From Bacteroidales bacterium GP3 (lineage in GTDB: Bacteria > Bacteroidota > Bacteroidia > Bacteroidales > Muribaculaceae), in assembly GCA_001701075.1 (NCBI GenBank), contig DAAK01000067.1:1-23494 (forward strand): DNA of 23,494 nucleotides. The letters are read 5' to 3'. Positions 16,781 through 23,494 of this stretch are shown piece by piece; positions within the stretch are counted from its first letter, which is position 1, and every line of letters begins with the position of its first letter. Under the pieces are notes generated by a model. It saw only the letters and a program-made list of their open reading frames with translations, had not been told where the DNA came from and ran no database searches. A program made the translations under genes and the position numbers.

Positions 16781-18460
16781 ATCAAAATAATACCAGTAAG
16801 TACCCTTGAATGCAGGGTCGCCACGGCGATTGCTGTATTGATTGAATAGCTGGATCTGATCCTGAGAAGTTATGTAGCGCTCCCATTCCTCCTGCGGGGC
16901 ATCTGTTCCGGCAAGATATATCATCAGCGCCTGCTGATATAGATCCTTGTAGCGTGGCTCACCACGTTCCATGCAATAAGTGTCATAATCCATCTTGAAA
17001 GTATCCATATCCTTGAGAAGGAGGTCGGTGCATAAAAGATAATCAAGCGCAATCGTATTGCGAGGATTTGACTCAAGAAGTTCAAGGATGATATTACGGC
17101 AATTGTCTCCAAGTCTGATATTATCCTTATCGTTTGAAAAAGCGCGGCGACGGATGATATCCTCATTGACCTCTGAAGCCATCGAACCTGGCGCATGACG
17201 TTTGCACCAATCCCTATATGAATGCGTGCGGTCGAGTATCCTCAAATATTTAAGAGCAGCTGCTGTGTCGCCACTCACGAGATTAATCTCAGCAAGACGG
17301 CATATCATACGCACATTGCGGTTTCGCGGGGAGAACACATTGCGCATCATGGCAGCCCGCTCAGCATAAGTCATGTCGCCCAATTCGTAATAAAGGTCGT
17401 TCATCATATTGATGACCATAACAGGAGATTTCTCCCCTATCGTGGTCAATGTGCCTAAGCTCTTCACCGGATATCTCAGAAGATAGTCGGGAAGGGAATC
17501 CTGCACTGCACTCGATAGATAATAATAGAATGCTGTCACATCGTCGGGAGCCTCATCACTCTGGGCAAGTTGCTTTACGAGGGCATAATCTCCCTTGTAG
17601 AACGCATCTGAAATAGCAAGACGTCGCTCATATTTCATCTGTGGGAGCTTTGGCTTAGCAATACCGGGATAAAGGAGAGCCTTGGCATAGGGCAACGCAT
17701 ATGCCTTGCAGAGAAGCGCAGGAAGGCCTAAGCCTATTATTGCTGAACACAAGGCCGTAATCCACCAACTTTTTCCGCCATGCTTTGATATGCCTCGTCT
17801 TATGGCAAAAAGGATAAGGACTGATGCTGTAAGCAATCCTCCAAAACCAAACGCCCAATACGCAACTGCCACAAATAAAGGGGAAATGTCAATGCGTCTG
17901 GTGCTCCCCAACGGCAATCTCAGCTTCAGCAGGCCAATTCCAATTCCTCCGGCAACACACAGGAAGAAAGACAAGGCAGTGGATGCGGGCATGGAGCAAG
18001 CCACCATCAAGACTGCAAATAAACCTGTCAACACCCACGATGCGACCTTGGGAAGGAGACGCATCATCATAGTCGCAAAAACTGCGACACACAGTGCTAT
18101 GGATAGTGTAAGGATAATAGCTCCCACCCATGTATTGAGGTAAAATTGAGTAAGCCAGTCGCCGGCAAGGCACCCGAGCCATGCAGGCTTGTCGAAATAT
18201 GTGGCGACCCAATCGGGCGTGTTAAGAAATATCTGGTTTTGTTCCTGCCATAGAAGATGCGACGGATAGTATTTCGCGAAGAATACTACAAGTACTACTA
18301 AGAATGCAATATATGCGGATATACGGAAGACTCTATGACCCATAAAGCGCCTCTCCGAGGCTAATGCGCTATTATCCTTAGGCCCCAGACTAAAGTCTGG
18401 GGTTTTTGCATAATCGTCAGGTCTCCGACCTGACCCATATTGCGACTTTAACCTGGACAT
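16751..18460 (-). CDS. Family B polytopic membrane protein B1 (probably DUF6057)
   Basis: 569 aa. Residues 41-252 hold about six or seven hydrophobic helices (near 44-63, 108-128, 138-157, 159-178, 192-220, 231-252). Between the first two is the family motif LLWQEQNQIF (69-78) and QFYLNTWVG. Residues about 270-560 are soluble, helical and repeat-like (TPR-like: YELGDMTYAERAAMMRNVF, DTAAALKYLRILDR). The same plan is seen in B2 (20009-21820). I believe this matches Pfam DUF6057, a Bacteroidales family without known function, but could not check. Residues about 9-40 are encoded by a palindromic repeat element. M40 (start at 18343), directly after it, is a credible original start, with GGAGAGG from the element just upstream. 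The C-terminal SQELRVES comes from a heptamer array. A2 ends 13 bases upstream. Confidence 0.75.
   Translation of the reverse strand: MSRLKSQYGSGRRPDDYAKTPDFSLGPKDNSALASERRFMGHRVFRISAYIAFLVVLVVFFAKYYPSHLLWQEQNQIFLNTPDWVATYFDKPAWLGCLAGDWLTQFYLNTWVGAIILTLSIALCVAVFATMMMRLLPKVASWVLTGLFAVLMVACSMPASTALSFFLCVAGGIGIGLLKLRLPLGSTRRIDISPLFVAVAYWAFGFGGLLTASVLILFAIRRGISKHGGKSWWITALCSAIIGLGLPALLCKAYALPYAKALLYPGIAKPKLPQMKYERRLAISDAFYKGDYALVKQLAQSDEAPDDVTAFYYYLSSAVQDSLPDYLLRYPVKSLGTLTTIGEKSPVMVINMMNDLYYELGDMTYAERAAMMRNVFSPRNRNVRMICRLAEINLVSGDTAAALKYLRILDRTHSYRDWCKRHAPGSMASEVNEDIIRRRAFSNDKDNIRLGDNCRNIILELLESNPRNTIALDYLLCTDLLLKDMDTFKMDYDTYCMERGEPRYKDLYQQALMIYLAGTDAPQEEWERYITSQDQIQLFNQYSNRRGDPAFKGTYWYYFDKSQELRVES
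18347..18434. repeat. Triple-palindrome element, copy A, inside the B1 5' end
   Basis: Three palindromes in fixed order: GCCTC-TCC-GAGGC (from 18349), a nine-pair CCCCAGACT/AGTCTGGGG stem (18383-18402), and GTCAGGT-CTCCG-ACCTGAC (18416-18434). It is read in frame as B1 residues about 9-38. Copy B (23295-23380) has the same order and spacing but different stem sequences that still pair, which indicates selection or copying of structure. No transposase is adjacent. Confidence 0.75.
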
Positions 18461-18473
18461 AAATTGTCTATAT

Positions 18474-20003
18474 CTATTTTTTTAATGTGACATTCTTTAG
18501 ATCACCGGATTTGACCATCGAACGAACCCGGGGCATATCAAGACTGATCTTTTCTTCGACAAAATCGGGAGCATTGAAGGAATGGAGAGCCTCGTCGTAA
18601 TACTTTCGAGGATCGCGCTGAGGCAACAGGACGGGCTTTGTAGCCTTCCCGTCAGCTCCGATGCAGGAGAGATACAGATTAGCATACATTCCATCTCGCC
18701 GCTTGCTGTTGAAGAGAAACCAGTTGCCACCAGGACTCCAGTTATGGTAGGCATCGCTCCATTCACTATTGATTTCGTCAAGACTACGGGATTCACCTGT
18801 AGCAAGATCCATAATCCAGAGGTCGGCTTCGGCACGGTTGGTCGGAGTTGTGCCATAATCAGTCAGGTTATACATCAAATATCGTCCATCATATGAAGGG
18901 CGAGGTAGACTCACACTTTTCCCGATTGCATCAGCACACACAAGAGTATCGATCTTAGATCCAAACCTTCCTGCTTCGTCATCAAAATCAATGCTGCAGA
19001 GGCTGTATTTTAATCTGTCGAAGCCTGCTGGCATCGTCACGGAATCGGCTAAGCAGAAATATATCTTCTTTCCATCTGGTGAGAATGCCGGAGTTGTCTC
19101 AAGACGAGGTGTTGCGACAAGTGGCGACGTGATAATTTGGTCGGTCTCAGTATCAAGGACAATCAGGTCGGAGACTACATCCCATGGCTCAATGTTATGG
19201 TCTTTGTCAAGATAAAAATTCTGCACTATCTTGTTGACGGAATAAGCCTCATATCTTCCATCCGGATGCCAGTAACCATAAGTCGCATTGCCGACAGTCT
19301 CAGGCACCTTTGTATTCATGTAATCTAAGCGATCTCCTTTGCGCAATAGCGTTCCTCCATTTTTTCCACGGACATGTATAGAGAATTGATCGGCTCGTCC
19401 ACGATTTGAGTAATGACAATTAAGGCATTTCCCTCCGACTGCGGTTTCCTCGAGAATAGGAGTTTCCTCAAATGAAGATAGTTCGCGCTGATAGATACCG
19501 ATTTTACTGAATGTCTGGTAGCCGGGAGCAATCTTACGATATACCACACCATAATCTGCCAATGGAATATCGCTCACATGCATCGTAAAAGGCGCATATC
19601 TATGCCATTTACCCTCTTTATTCTTGACACTGACGTCAAACGTAAGGTCTCCACCAACGTTTTGCGCAGTCAGCTCATGCCACTTTTTCTCATCAAACTT
19701 AGCAGTCTTCCCGGATGTCTCCATCTCACCACCTTTAGAGCCTGTGACCTTGACATACATTTGCGTTGCATCCTCATCATTTATATCGAAATTCATCGGG
19801 GCAATTTGGGCTGGTATTGTGACATCTACATAGTCTGGGAATATATCAGGCAACTCTGCAGATGGCTGCATCTCAGGAGGCCTTCCCCCGCATCCCGTCA
19901 TCAGAATCATCAGACCGACAATTCCAATGCAAAACACTGAAAACTGAAAACTGAAATCGCAAAACGCAAAACGCAAAACGGGAAACGAAATATATTCTTT
20001 CAT
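18474..20003 (-). CDS. Family A lipoprotein A2: CxxCH heme-c motif plus PD40-like propeller
   Basis: 509 aa. The lipobox is LMTGC (C38). Residues about 6-24 of the signal peptide (FPVLRFAFCDFSFQF and neighbours) are encoded by a heptamer array, and no later ATG leaves a usable signal peptide, so the start at 20003 is favoured. The N-terminal beta domain includes IFPDYVDVTIPAQIAPMNF (54-72). CLNCH at 193-197 is the CxxCH motif, followed by IHVRGKNGGT. Propeller strands follow: WHPDGRYEAYS, FSPDGKKIYFC, YDGRYLMYNLTDYG, HNWSPGGNWFLFNSKR. It ends with SFNAPDF and a basic tail. Closest in-window relative is A3. B2 ends five bases upstream. Probably anchored in the periplasm or outer membrane. Role unknown. 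Confidence 0.8.
   Translation of the reverse strand: MKEYISFPVLRFAFCDFSFQFSVFCIGIVGLMILMTGCGGRPPEMQPSAELPDIFPDYVDVTIPAQIAPMNFDINDEDATQMYVKVTGSKGGEMETSGKTAKFDEKKWHELTAQNVGGDLTFDVSVKNKEGKWHRYAPFTMHVSDIPLADYGVVYRKIAPGYQTFSKIGIYQRELSSFEETPILEETAVGGKCLNCHYSNRGRADQFSIHVRGKNGGTLLRKGDRLDYMNTKVPETVGNATYGYWHPDGRYEAYSVNKIVQNFYLDKDHNIEPWDVVSDLIVLDTETDQIITSPLVATPRLETTPAFSPDGKKIYFCLADSVTMPAGFDRLKYSLCSIDFDDEAGRFGSKIDTLVCADAIGKSVSLPRPSYDGRYLMYNLTDYGTTPTNRAEADLWIMDLATGESRSLDEINSEWSDAYHNWSPGGNWFLFNSKRRDGMYANLYLSCIGADGKATKPVLLPQRDPRKYYDEALHSFNAPDFVEEKISLDMPRVRSMVKSGDLKNVTLKK
19933..19988. repeat. Heptamer array encoding the A2 signal peptide
   Basis: Eight contiguous seven-base units close to AAAACKS on the plus strand (two AAAACTG, two AAAACGC, plus variants). 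On the minus strand it is open and reads as alternating phenylalanine-rich hydrophobic residues at A2 positions 6-24. Confidence 0.75.
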
Positions 20004-20008
20004 TGCAA

Positions 20009-21820
20009 TTATTCATTAGTTTGATGATATTCAGATCCAGCAGTTTCTCTCGCCTTGTTCGAATTGCTAAGGAAGTATACGCCATAAGAGCCAGGAGCTG
20101 TATTCTTCCAAGCTACAGGATTGTTCTTATTAGCCATCACAGCTTTTGCAAGAGCAGCTGTCTCTTGCTGAACTTCCGGGCTTATAGGAAAAGGTAGCCC
20201 CTCAAATGTCGGATGACTGAAAGTCCAGTACATCGCGATTGCTTCCTGAACATGGCGAGAAAGAGGCAACTCACCATACTTATCCTTATAGAAATTGCAT
20301 ACTCCGGCAAGTGTGGCAAGATCACCCTTAAGCATTGCGGCGGCACAGAAATATTCCCAAGCGAGTCTATTACTGCCATTGCCATCAAGCACGAGCATGG
20401 CAAGAATCTTCTCAAGTTGCGAATGATAGTAAAATCCGGTTTTCGTAAAACCGTTTCTCCGTAGAGGGCCATAAATGTGATGAGCCTCTACCGCACTATC
20501 GTTGTCAAGAAGCGTTTCGGCTTGTCGTGCCCAATCCTTATAGAAAAGGGTATTTTTAAGAAGTCCTATATATTTGGCAGCCACATCATAATATCCATTG
20601 ATTATCATACATTCAGCCATCCTCTTCATAAACCGCCCGCTCTTTCGGTCGTTCATGATTGCTTCCTGCAAGTCGAAGGTGGTGAAGAAAGCTATATTTG
20701 TCAAGCCCAATCGGAAAAAAGCCTCAGCCGTCACGAGCAAGGAAGTATTGTCAAGTTTGTAATTCTCCATCAATCCCTCGATGCCTTGCTGCTCGAACTG
20801 GAACATTGATTCGGTCAGTTGGCCGGTCATTCCTAATGCAAGGTTCACAGCCTGAAGGGAGAAGGCATCTGTAGGACGTTCTGTCTTAGCTCGCTCTATG
20901 ATGTCGGCCCAACGCCCTTGCCTTACTAAGGAATCATATGCAAGAATCCTACTTTTGTCGGCATTGAAACAAGACGGAACGTAAATAATAGCGAATACCA
21001 CTACTGCAGCTGTTATGCCATAAGCAATTATGGGTTTAACTTTTTTCTTTATCAAGGTGACAAGCGGCACTGCACATACCAAAACTGGAATGATAAAGAT
21101 AATTGCAGGATAAACTTCTGGAATCCTGTAATAATTAATCCCACACATGAGGCTACTCAACGGATATTGTTCAAACCAAATGCTGTGGATTCCCCATACT
21201 ATGAGCCAAGCCATCAATAGTGCAGTTGCTACCGACCTACGGCGTATTATGCCCCACGCCACGATAAGAACGAAGGCAAATGGCCCGGCAAGCCAGTATA
21301 GCAAGACAAATCCCAAGATCAGAATAAAGTCATCGGCTATGGATGATCCTGTTTGGATTTTTGTGAATGCAAGGACAAACAAAGTTGTCAGCATCATGGC
21401 TACAGCAAATGAAAAAAGGATATTCTCATCCCCCATCGCACCGAGATAAAGCACAGATGGGATAGCAGCCAAGACGTAGGCTACATCTGGCATGGAACAA
21501 CGACGGCATGCCAACCCTAAGAATATCTGTGACAATGTGAGCACAAGAGCCGCAAGCAGACTTCCGTAAAGAGGTACGTAGTAGAATTGCACTACAAATT
21601 CAGAAATATAGTCGGCGAGTCCGCCAGGCACAGAGATAGAAGATGTGAAGTAGCTGCTCGTAAACTGAAACAACTGGTATTGCTCCTGATATAGCAGATA
21701 CTGTGGGATTTGCAGCCACAGGAAGAGGAAGCTACCGGCAAATACCAATGCCGAGACCACACTCCTGTATATTATCTTGTATCGTTGATCGTTTATCATT
21801 AATCGTTGATCGTTTATCAT
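20009..21820 (-). CDS. Family B polytopic membrane protein B2 (probably DUF6057)
   Basis: 603 aa. About eight hydrophobic helices lie between 17 and 281 (near 17-37, 84-104, 112-128, 133-152, 164-189, 197-213, 236-257, 263-281). The family motif is LLYQEQYQLF (42-51), followed by QFYYVPLYGSLL. Residues about 285-603 are soluble and helical with repeat-like character (KDWARQAETLLDN; compare YRDWCKRHAP in B1). The N-terminus MINDQRLMINDQR is encoded by a heptamer array. The only ATGs before the first helix (M1 and M8) both lie in that array, so translation start is repeat-derived. It ends in NNPVAWKNTAPGSYGVYFLSN. A3 ends seven bases upstream and A2 starts five bases downstream. Function unknown; membrane partner of the A lipoproteins by strict alternation. 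Confidence 0.75.
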   Translation of the reverse strand: MINDQRLMINDQRYKIIYRSVVSALVFAGSFLFLWLQIPQYLLYQEQYQLFQFTSSYFTSSISVPGGLADYISEFVVQFYYVPLYGSLLAALVLTLSQIFLGLACRRCSMPDVAYVLAAIPSVLYLGAMGDENILFSFAVAMMLTTLFVLAFTKIQTGSSIADDFILILGFVLLYWLAGPFAFVLIVAWGIIRRRSVATALLMAWLIVWGIHSIWFEQYPLSSLMCGINYYRIPEVYPAIIFIIPVLVCAVPLVTLIKKKVKPIIAYGITAAVVVFAIIYVPSCFNADKSRILAYDSLVRQGRWADIIERAKTERPTDAFSLQAVNLALGMTGQLTESMFQFEQQGIEGLMENYKLDNTSLLVTAEAFFRLGLTNIAFFTTFDLQEAIMNDRKSGRFMKRMAECMIINGYYDVAAKYIGLLKNTLFYKDWARQAETLLDNDSAVEAHHIYGPLRRNGFTKTGFYYHSQLEKILAMLVLDGNGSNRLAWEYFCAAAMLKGDLATLAGVCNFYKDKYGELPLSRHVQEAIAMYWTFSHPTFEGLPFPISPEVQQETAALAKAVMANKNNPVAWKNTAPGSYGVYFLSNSNKARETAGSEYHQTNE

Positions 21821-21850
21821 TAATCGTTTATCGTTTATCGTTAATCGTTG
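21781..21850. repeat. Ten-copy heptamer array at the A3/B2 junction
   Basis: Exactly ten contiguous seven-base units, mostly ATCGTTN on the plus strand. A three-unit block of 21 bases is repeated twice at its left end. It contains the last codons and stop of A3 (tail TTINDKR) and both possible B2 start codons, which arise in the variant unit ATCATTA. The same family appears at 10975-11002. Confidence 0.85.
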
Positions 21851-23441
21851 TCGCCACCCGTTCGTCAGATAGGATTGCGTTCACTGCCGCACGGCTGTCA
21901 AATTCTACTTTTTCTTTAGTAAAGTCTGGAGTATTGAAAGAGTAAAGAGATTGCGAATAATATTCTTCAGGATTCTTCTGTGGAAGAAGAAAAGGCTTCG
22001 AAAAGCGACCCTTATCGTCTATACTCGTCAGATAAAGATGCGAATAGAGGCCATCGTGACGGCGCGATGTAAAAACCACCCAGCGGCTGTTGTCGCTCCA
22101 GTTATGAAAACTGTCGGCTTCATCACTATTGATTTCTTCTATAGGACGAGCTTCTCCAGTGGCAACGTCAAGAAGCCATTGGTCTGACTCCTTGTGCCAG
22201 ATACTGAAGTATCCATAGTCACTTAGAGTGAAGAGCAGATATTTCCCATCATAAGAAGGTCGCGGCCAGGTGACACTCTTGCCGACGGCTACAGCATTGT
22301 AGAGCGTGTCTACTTGCGACCCGAAACGCCCAGTGTTGGCATCAAAAGCTATCCTGCAGAGATTATATTGTTCTTCCTTGTGTTCCAATGGATAATTCTT
22401 CTGAAGGCAGGTGGTGAAATAGAGCCATTTGCCATCGGGAGAGAAGGATGGAGTGTTTTCCGACCATTCCTTAGTATTCAGAAGGGTATCGCGAAGTATT
22501 TCGTTTTTCTCGGTGTCATAGACTATCACATCCGACGACAGATCGAATACCTCCAAACGCTTTTTCCCTGCTATATGAAATCCTTGGCGCGTCTGGTTGG
22601 TGGAGAAGGCACAGTAACGTCCATCCGGATGCCAGTATGGATACACCATCGACCCTCCAAGAGTATCATTAGAGGCTTTCAGCCACGTGCACTCCCCTCC
22701 TTTTGATATCATGGTAGCACCATGCTCGCCACGCACATGAAATACGAAATCCTTCGGATTCGTGCGGTTTGATGTATGGCAGTTGTAGCATTGGCCATCG
22801 GTCAGGGTGTTTTCTATAATGGGAAACTCATCAAAATTACTCAGATTCCGCTGATAGATTCCCATCTTGCTATAGACTTCATATCCTGGAGCTATTCGAC
22901 GATAGGTAAGACCGTATTCATCAAGAGGATATTGGCTGACATTGATCTTGAAATCTTCATATTGCAGCCATTTTCCATAAACTTTTGCAATTACAGAGAC
23001 CGTCAATGCCTTCCCTTTATTTTCTTCAGTAAGCTTATGCCACTCCTTGATGTCGAAATCAGCATAGCTCCCGTTGGAGTGGAGTTCGCTTCCATTTTCG
23101 CCCTTGATTGTCACGTCGACTCTTTCAGCATCTGTAACTGAGAAATTGAGGGGGGCAATTTCAGCTGGGACTGTAACACCGATATAATCGGGGAAAATCG
23201 GAGGCAAGGAACTGACTTTTTCTACATCTTTCGGTCTCTCTCCGCATCCCATCATTATAATCAACAAGATAACTTGAAAAGCGGACATCAAAAAGCGCCT
23301 CTCCGAGGCTACTCCCCTTTTCTCAGGGTTGCCCCAGGCTGAAGCCTGGGGTTGATGCATGATATCAGCTCTCCGAGCTGTGAAGTCGAAAAAGGATAAG
23401 ATAGCGTTGTATATGAATTTTAGAGATAGTTTCATTGTCAT
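21828..23441 (-). CDS. Family A lipoprotein A3: CxxCH heme-c motif plus PD40-like propeller
   Basis: 537 aa from an ATG that overlaps the stop of the upstream gene as ATGA. The lipobox is IMMGC (C66), unusually far from residue 1 because residues about 22-50 are encoded by the palindromic element. MKLSLKFIYNAILSFF before it and MSAFQVILLIIMMGC after it look like two halves of a signal peptide. M52 (start at 23288) is the alternative start, but it leaves no positive charge in the n-region. The N-terminal beta domain has IFPDYIGVTVPAEIAPLNF (82-100). CYNCH at 218-222 is the CxxCH motif, then FHVRGEHGAT. The propeller strands are WHPDGRYCAFSTN, FSPDGKWLYFTTC, YDGKYLLFTLSDYG and HNWSDNSRWVVFTSRR. 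Closest to A2. Function unknown. Confidence 0.78.
   Translation of the reverse strand: MTMKLSLKFIYNAILSFFDFTARRADIMHQPQASAWGNPEKRGVASERRFLMSAFQVILLIIMMGCGERPKDVEKVSSLPPIFPDYIGVTVPAEIAPLNFSVTDAERVDVTIKGENGSELHSNGSYADFDIKEWHKLTEENKGKALTVSVIAKVYGKWLQYEDFKINVSQYPLDEYGLTYRRIAPGYEVYSKMGIYQRNLSNFDEFPIIENTLTDGQCYNCHTSNRTNPKDFVFHVRGEHGATMISKGGECTWLKASNDTLGGSMVYPYWHPDGRYCAFSTNQTRQGFHIAGKKRLEVFDLSSDVIVYDTEKNEILRDTLLNTKEWSENTPSFSPDGKWLYFTTCLQKNYPLEHKEEQYNLCRIAFDANTGRFGSQVDTLYNAVAVGKSVTWPRPSYDGKYLLFTLSDYGYFSIWHKESDQWLLDVATGEARPIEEINSDEADSFHNWSDNSRWVVFTSRRHDGLYSHLYLTSIDDKGRFSKPFLLPQKNPEEYYSQSLYSFNTPDFTKEKVEFDSRAAVNAILSDERVATTINDKR
23295..23380. repeat. Triple-palindrome element, copy B, inside the A3 5' end
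   Basis: Same layout as copy A: GCCTC-TCC-GAGGC (from 23297), a nine-pair CCCCAGGCT/AGCCTGGGG stem (23332-23351), and CAGCT-CTCCG-AGCTG (23366-23380). Distances from the first palindrome to the second differ by one base between copies (37 and 36), and to the third are equal (76). It is read in the same frame as copy A: both give an RR near the start, a short P-rich segment, and end ASERRF. Confidence 0.75.
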
Positions 23442-23494
23442 TTGTCGGAAATCAGGTAATAGTAAAGAGTATGGCGGTGTGGCTCTATCAACTC
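23438..23494 (-). CDS. C-terminal end of a third family B protein, B3 (rest off window)
   Basis: An open frame enters from the right edge and stops at TGA 23440-23438, overlapping the A3 ATG as ATGA. The 18 visible residues are ELIEPHRHTLYYYLISDK. The aromatic run before a short polar tail resembles the B1 end (GTYWYYFDKSQ) and loosely the B2 end (GVYFLSN). Its position also fits the B-A alternation. The match is short, so identity rests largely on context. Confidence 0.5.
   Translation of the reverse strand, partial: ELIEPHRHTLYYYLISDK

Noticed and set aside
17706..18143. Plus-strand open frame of 145 codons
   Set aside because: Antisense to the membrane-spanning part of B1; explained by the codon pattern of hydrophobic helices.
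18383..18402. Intrinsic terminators at the CCCC/GGGG stems of the palindromic elements
   Set aside because: Both stems lie inside open reading frames near gene starts in a co-directional operon, and neither is followed by a U-run on the transcribed (minus) strand.
21781..21850. CRISPR or phage attachment site at the ten-copy array
   Set aside because: The units are seven bases and contiguous, with no spacers, no cas genes and no integrase; this is a simple tandem array.
23285..23315. Twin-arginine (Tat) signal in the A3 N-terminus (SERRFLM)
   Set aside because: The spacing does not fit S/T-R-R-x-F-L-K, and the RR comes from the repeat element, which is also present in B1, a membrane protein.

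Overview
The window is from a Bacteroidales bacterium. The evidence is a SusC/SusD pair, a one-polypeptide hybrid two-component sensor, many lipoprotein signal peptides, A-rich leaders in place of strong Shine-Dalgarno sites, and TAnnTTTG-type promoter elements. A gut lineage such as Muribaculaceae, Prevotella or Bacteroides is plausible, but I cannot place it more closely. I see no rRNA, tRNA, CRISPR array or transposase gene.

Left half (1-10920, all minus strand, transcribed leftwards): a polysaccharide utilization locus. In transcription order it runs SusC-type TonB-dependent transporter, SusD-type lipoprotein, two large surface glycan-binding-type lipoproteins that share a probable carbohydrate-binding module, and a secreted GH5 endo-glycanase with N-terminal BACON-type domains that runs off the left edge. 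The divergent gene at 11265-15377 (+) is its likely regulator, a full-length HTCS with propeller sensor, Y_Y_Y, histidine kinase, receiver and AraC DNA-binding domains. The 344-base divergent spacer carries candidate promoters both ways, a ten-base direct repeat 80 bases apart, and a small heptamer array. The substrate is probably a beta-linked plant or dietary glycan attacked by GH5, but it cannot be named from this window.

Right half (15290-23494, all minus strand): a compact operon in which two unrelated families alternate. Family A (three copies, 485, 509 and 537 aa) is a lipoprotein with an N-terminal beta domain, one CxxCH cytochrome-c-type heme motif and a WD40/PD40-like propeller. Family B (two complete copies, 569 and 603 aa, plus the last 18 residues of a third) is a polytopic membrane protein with a helical repeat-like C-terminal half, probably Pfam DUF6057. 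Transcription order is B3-A3-B2-A2-B1-A1, as expected from tandem duplication of a B-A pair. The function is unknown to me, and this is the best candidate for an undescribed system here.

The second unusual layer is repetitive DNA at gene junctions. Each of the five A/B junctions carries a short repeat at or just beside it: three different heptamer tandem arrays and two copies of a triple-palindrome element of about 90 bases. These repeats supply coding sequence, start codons, a signal peptide and in-frame N-terminal extensions. A1 and the HTCS gene overlap tail to tail by 88 bases.
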